In this document: positions 62,246 to 64,000 of the stretch, one piece after another | How the letters are laid out: every line of letters begins with the position of its first letter | How positions within the stretch are numbered: position 1 is the first letter of the stretch | Assembly (NCBI GenBank): GCA_964515335.1 | Contig: CAZETS010000013.1 | Span: 1 to 64,000 of the forward strand | Direction: 5' to 3' | DNA from: TMED88 sp964515335 | GTDB lineage: Bacteria > Myxococcota_A > UBA9160 > UBA4427 | Length of the DNA: 64,000 nucleotides | The notes under the pieces: generated by a model | Database searches by the model: none | Told to the model about the DNA's origin: nothing | The model's input: the letters and a program-made list of their open reading frames with translations, nothing else | Translations under genes and position numbers: made by a program

Positions 62246-64000
62246 GTGGCGAGATCAGGGACAAGGACGCGCGGCGGGCGTCGCCGTGCGCCGTGCGCCG
62301 CTGCGACGCTCGTCGCGACCGCGCTGGCCGCCGCGTCCGTCTCCGCCGAAGGCGTCTCGCAAGGCGCCTCCGCCCGCGAGCCCGGCGCCGCGCCCCGGCT
62401 CGTCCTCGGCTCCGGGGCCGAGGGCGTCGCGTACGTCGACGAGGCCGGCTGCCGGCGTTGTCACGCCGAGCAGGCCGCCGGGTGGCGGCCGTCCCAGCAT
62501 GCCCGTGCCATGCAGCCCGCCTCGGACGAGACCGTACTCGGCGACTTCGGCGGCGTCGTCCACGAGCAGGACGGCGAGACGTTCCGGTTCTTCCGGCGCG
62601 ACGGCTCGTTCTTCGTGAACGCGGCGGGAGCGAACGGAGCGCGCCGCGACCACCGCGTCCTCTACACGTTCGGCGTCGAGCCGCTCCAGCAGTACCTCGT
62701 GCCCGGCGAGCGGGGAAGGCTGCAGGCCCTCGGCGTGGCGTGGGACACCGTGCGCGGGCGGTGGTTCGATCTCGACCCCGAGCAGTCGCCGGGCCCCGGG
62801 GACGCCTTTCATTGGACGGGCCGCTACCAGGCGTGGAACGCGATGTGCGCCGACTGCCACTCGACGGACCTCCGCAAGGGCTACGACCCGGACACGGACG
62901 CGTACGCGACGACCTGGTCGGCCGTCAACGTCGGCTGCCAGGCGTGTCACGGACCCGGCGCGCGTCACGTCGCGTGGGCCGAGCAGGCGGCGCGCAGGCA
63001 GGCCGTGTCCGAGGGGCGCGCGTCGGGCATCGTCCCGCGCTACGCGATGACCACCGCGCACGACGAGGTCGAGACCTGCGCGCCCTGCCACTCGCGCCGC
63101 GCGTCGATCACCGGCGATGCGCCGCTGCACGGCACGCTGCTCGACGACTACCTGCCGCAGACGCTCGAGCCGGGCCTCTACCACGCCGACGGCCAGATCC
63201 TCGGCGAGGTCTACGTGTACGGCTCGTTCCTGCAGAGCCGCATGTACGCGGCCGGCGTGCGCTGCAGCGACTGCCACGAGCCCCACGGCCTCGGGCTTCG
63301 CGCCGAGGGCAATGCGCTCTGTACACGCTGTCACGGCGACGCACCGGAGCGCGACCTGCCCGGGCTGCGGCCCGGCAGCTACGACTCGCCCGACCACCAC
63401 CACCACGCTCCCGGCAGCGCCGGCGCAGAGTGCGTCGCCTGCCACATGCCGGAGCAGACCTACATGGTGGTCGATCCGCGGCGCGATCACAGCATGCGCG
63501 TGCCGCGCCCCGACCTCTCGACGCTGCTCGGCGTGCCGAACGCCTGCAGCGGGTGTCACGCAGATCGCGGGGCGGGCTGGGCGGCCGCACGGGTGCGCGA
63601 GTGGCACGGCGCCGAGCGCGAGCGGGGCGCGGCATGGGGGGCGGCGATCCACGACGGCCGGCACGGGGATCCGTCGGCGCTCGACCGCCTCGCGTCGCTG
63701 GCCCGGCCGGGCGCGGCGCCCGGCATCGTCCGCGCGACTGCCGTCTCGCTGCTGCCGTTTCTCGGCGCGGGCGCGCAGGGTCCGCTGGTGGCGGCCACCG
63801 GCGACGAAGATCCGTTGGTGCGCGTACAGGCCGTGTCGGCGCTCTCCGTGCTGCCGCCGCAACAGCGGCTGCCGCTGCTGCTGCCCCTGCTCGACGACCC
63901 GGTGCGGGCGGTGCGCGCCGAGGCGGGGCGGGCGCTCGCCGACGTTCCGGAAGTCGCGCTCTCGCCCGAGCAACAGCAGCGGCTCGCGGCCGCGGTGGCC
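62246..64000 (+). CDS. Multihaem cytochrome c (eight CXXCH) with C-terminal HEAT-like repeats, cut by right edge
   Basis: At least 585 aa, from GTG 62246 through the window end. A signal peptide (RRRAPCAAATLVATALAAAS) is followed by eight CXXCH haem sites at 62450, 62846, 62936, 63077, 63263, 63320, 63431 and 63545 (CRRCH, CADCH, CQACH, CAPCH, CSDCH, CTRCH, CVACH, CSGCH). The spacing fits a cytochrome c554/paired-CXXCH architecture. After the last haem, a HEAT-like helical repeat region begins (GDEDPLVRVQAVSALSVLPP and DDPVRAVRAEAGRALAD). It is probably a periplasmic or outer-membrane electron carrier. The start is the first plausible one; no ribosome site is clear. Confidence 0.9.
   Translation, partial: MARSGTRTRGGRRRAPCAAATLVATALAAASVSAEGVSQGASAREPGAAPRLVLGSGAEGVAYVDEAGCRRCHAEQAAGWRPSQHARAMQPASDETVLGDFGGVVHEQDGETFRFFRRDGSFFVNAAGANGARRDHRVLYTFGVEPLQQYLVPGERGRLQALGVAWDTVRGRWFDLDPEQSPGPGDAFHWTGRYQAWNAMCADCHSTDLRKGYDPDTDAYATTWSAVNVGCQACHGPGARHVAWAEQAARRQAVSEGRASGIVPRYAMTTAHDEVETCAPCHSRRASITGDAPLHGTLLDDYLPQTLEPGLYHADGQILGEVYVYGSFLQSRMYAAGVRCSDCHEPHGLGLRAEGNALCTRCHGDAPERDLPGLRPGSYDSPDHHHHAPGSAGAECVACHMPEQTYMVVDPRRDHSMRVPRPDLSTLLGVPNACSGCHADRGAGWAAARVREWHGAERERGAAWGAAIHDGRHGDPSALDRLASLARPGAAPGIVRATAVSLLPFLGAGAQGPLVAATGDEDPLVRVQAVSALSVLPPQQRLPLLLPLLDDPVRAVRAEAGRALADVPEVALSPEQQQRLAAAVA

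Noticed and set aside
62255..63973. A 572-codon minus-strand frame antisense to the multihaem cytochrome
   Set aside because: Opposite to eight in-frame CXXCH motifs; composition is that of a shadow frame.

Overview
The window is very GC-rich (about 70% by eye) and densely coded on both strands. It comes from a Gram-negative bacterium: there is a PlpD-type outer-membrane patatin, an outer-membrane beta-barrel protein, several lipoproteins, a PspA system and multihaem cytochromes. The set of CaiB/BaiF CoA-transferases, acyl-CoA dehydrogenases, sulfatases, a sulfotransferase, an S8 protease with Myxococcus-type cysteine-rich repeats and an NtrC-type regulator suggests an uncultured, largely chromosomal, deltaproteobacteria-like lineage (Myxococcota/Binatota-like). 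That placement is inference. I see no insertion sequence, phage, CRISPR array, tRNA or rRNA.

Layout. 0-6.3 kb: a minus-strand operon (small ORF, crotonase, Fe(II)/2-oxoglutarate oxygenase, PlpD-like patatin, sulfatase). 6.3-11.4 kb: an S8 protease, a PaaX-type regulator and a polytopic membrane protein. 11.4-15.5 kb: MaoC-like, YkgJ-like, tandem GST_N, ferritin-like and kinase-like genes. 15.7-18.4 kb: a SoxD-like cytochrome plus SoxC-like molybdoenzyme, then an FkbM methyltransferase with a lipoprotein-like N-terminus. 18.4-25.3 kb: AmmeMemoRadiSam genes (amrS divergent from a fused amrB-amrA), a ferredoxin, and a three-subunit xanthine-dehydrogenase-family hydroxylase with a MoaD/ThiS-like protein. 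25.3-30.8 kb: a quinone-reductase-like enzyme, a CaiB CoA-transferase and two acyl-CoA dehydrogenases. 31.2-35.9 kb: two tandem paralogous sensor kinases, a sigma54 activator and PspA. 36-40.2 kb: DUF3127, a lipoprotein sulfatase-like enzyme, an SDR, and zinc-independent ribosomal proteins L28, L31B and S14. 40.5-49.6 kb: ValS, a sulfotransferase, TetR, a DUF2914 lipoprotein, a histidine phosphatase, a LOG-family protein, a dual cyclic-nucleotide-binding protein and a DUF3313 lipoprotein. 49.6-58.7 kb: a TraF/FadL-like outer-membrane protein, two paralogous M48 lipoprotein proteases, a kinase-like protein, an esterase and an acyl-CoA synthetase. 59-64 kb: a CaiB CoA-transferase, an anchored tyrosine-phosphatase-like protein, a DegT aminotransferase and the start of an eight-CXXCH multihaem cytochrome cut by the right edge.

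How it fits together. Much of the window is acyl-CoA chemistry: activation, alpha-methylacyl-type CoA transfer, dehydrogenation and hydration-type steps. It sits beside envelope maintenance (PspA circuit, M48 proteases, outer-membrane proteins) and sulfur/redox enzymes. Gene packing is extreme: many ATGA/GTGA start-stop overlaps and six convergent pairs whose 3' ends overlap. Several genes have a TAnACT-like -10 hexamer 6-8 bases before the start codon and no Shine-Dalgarno, suggesting leaderless mRNAs. The best candidates for something little described are the doubled 2TM-kinase/NtrC/PspA circuit, the ferredoxin-coupled AmmeMemoRadiSam locus, and the lipobox-bearing FkbM protein.
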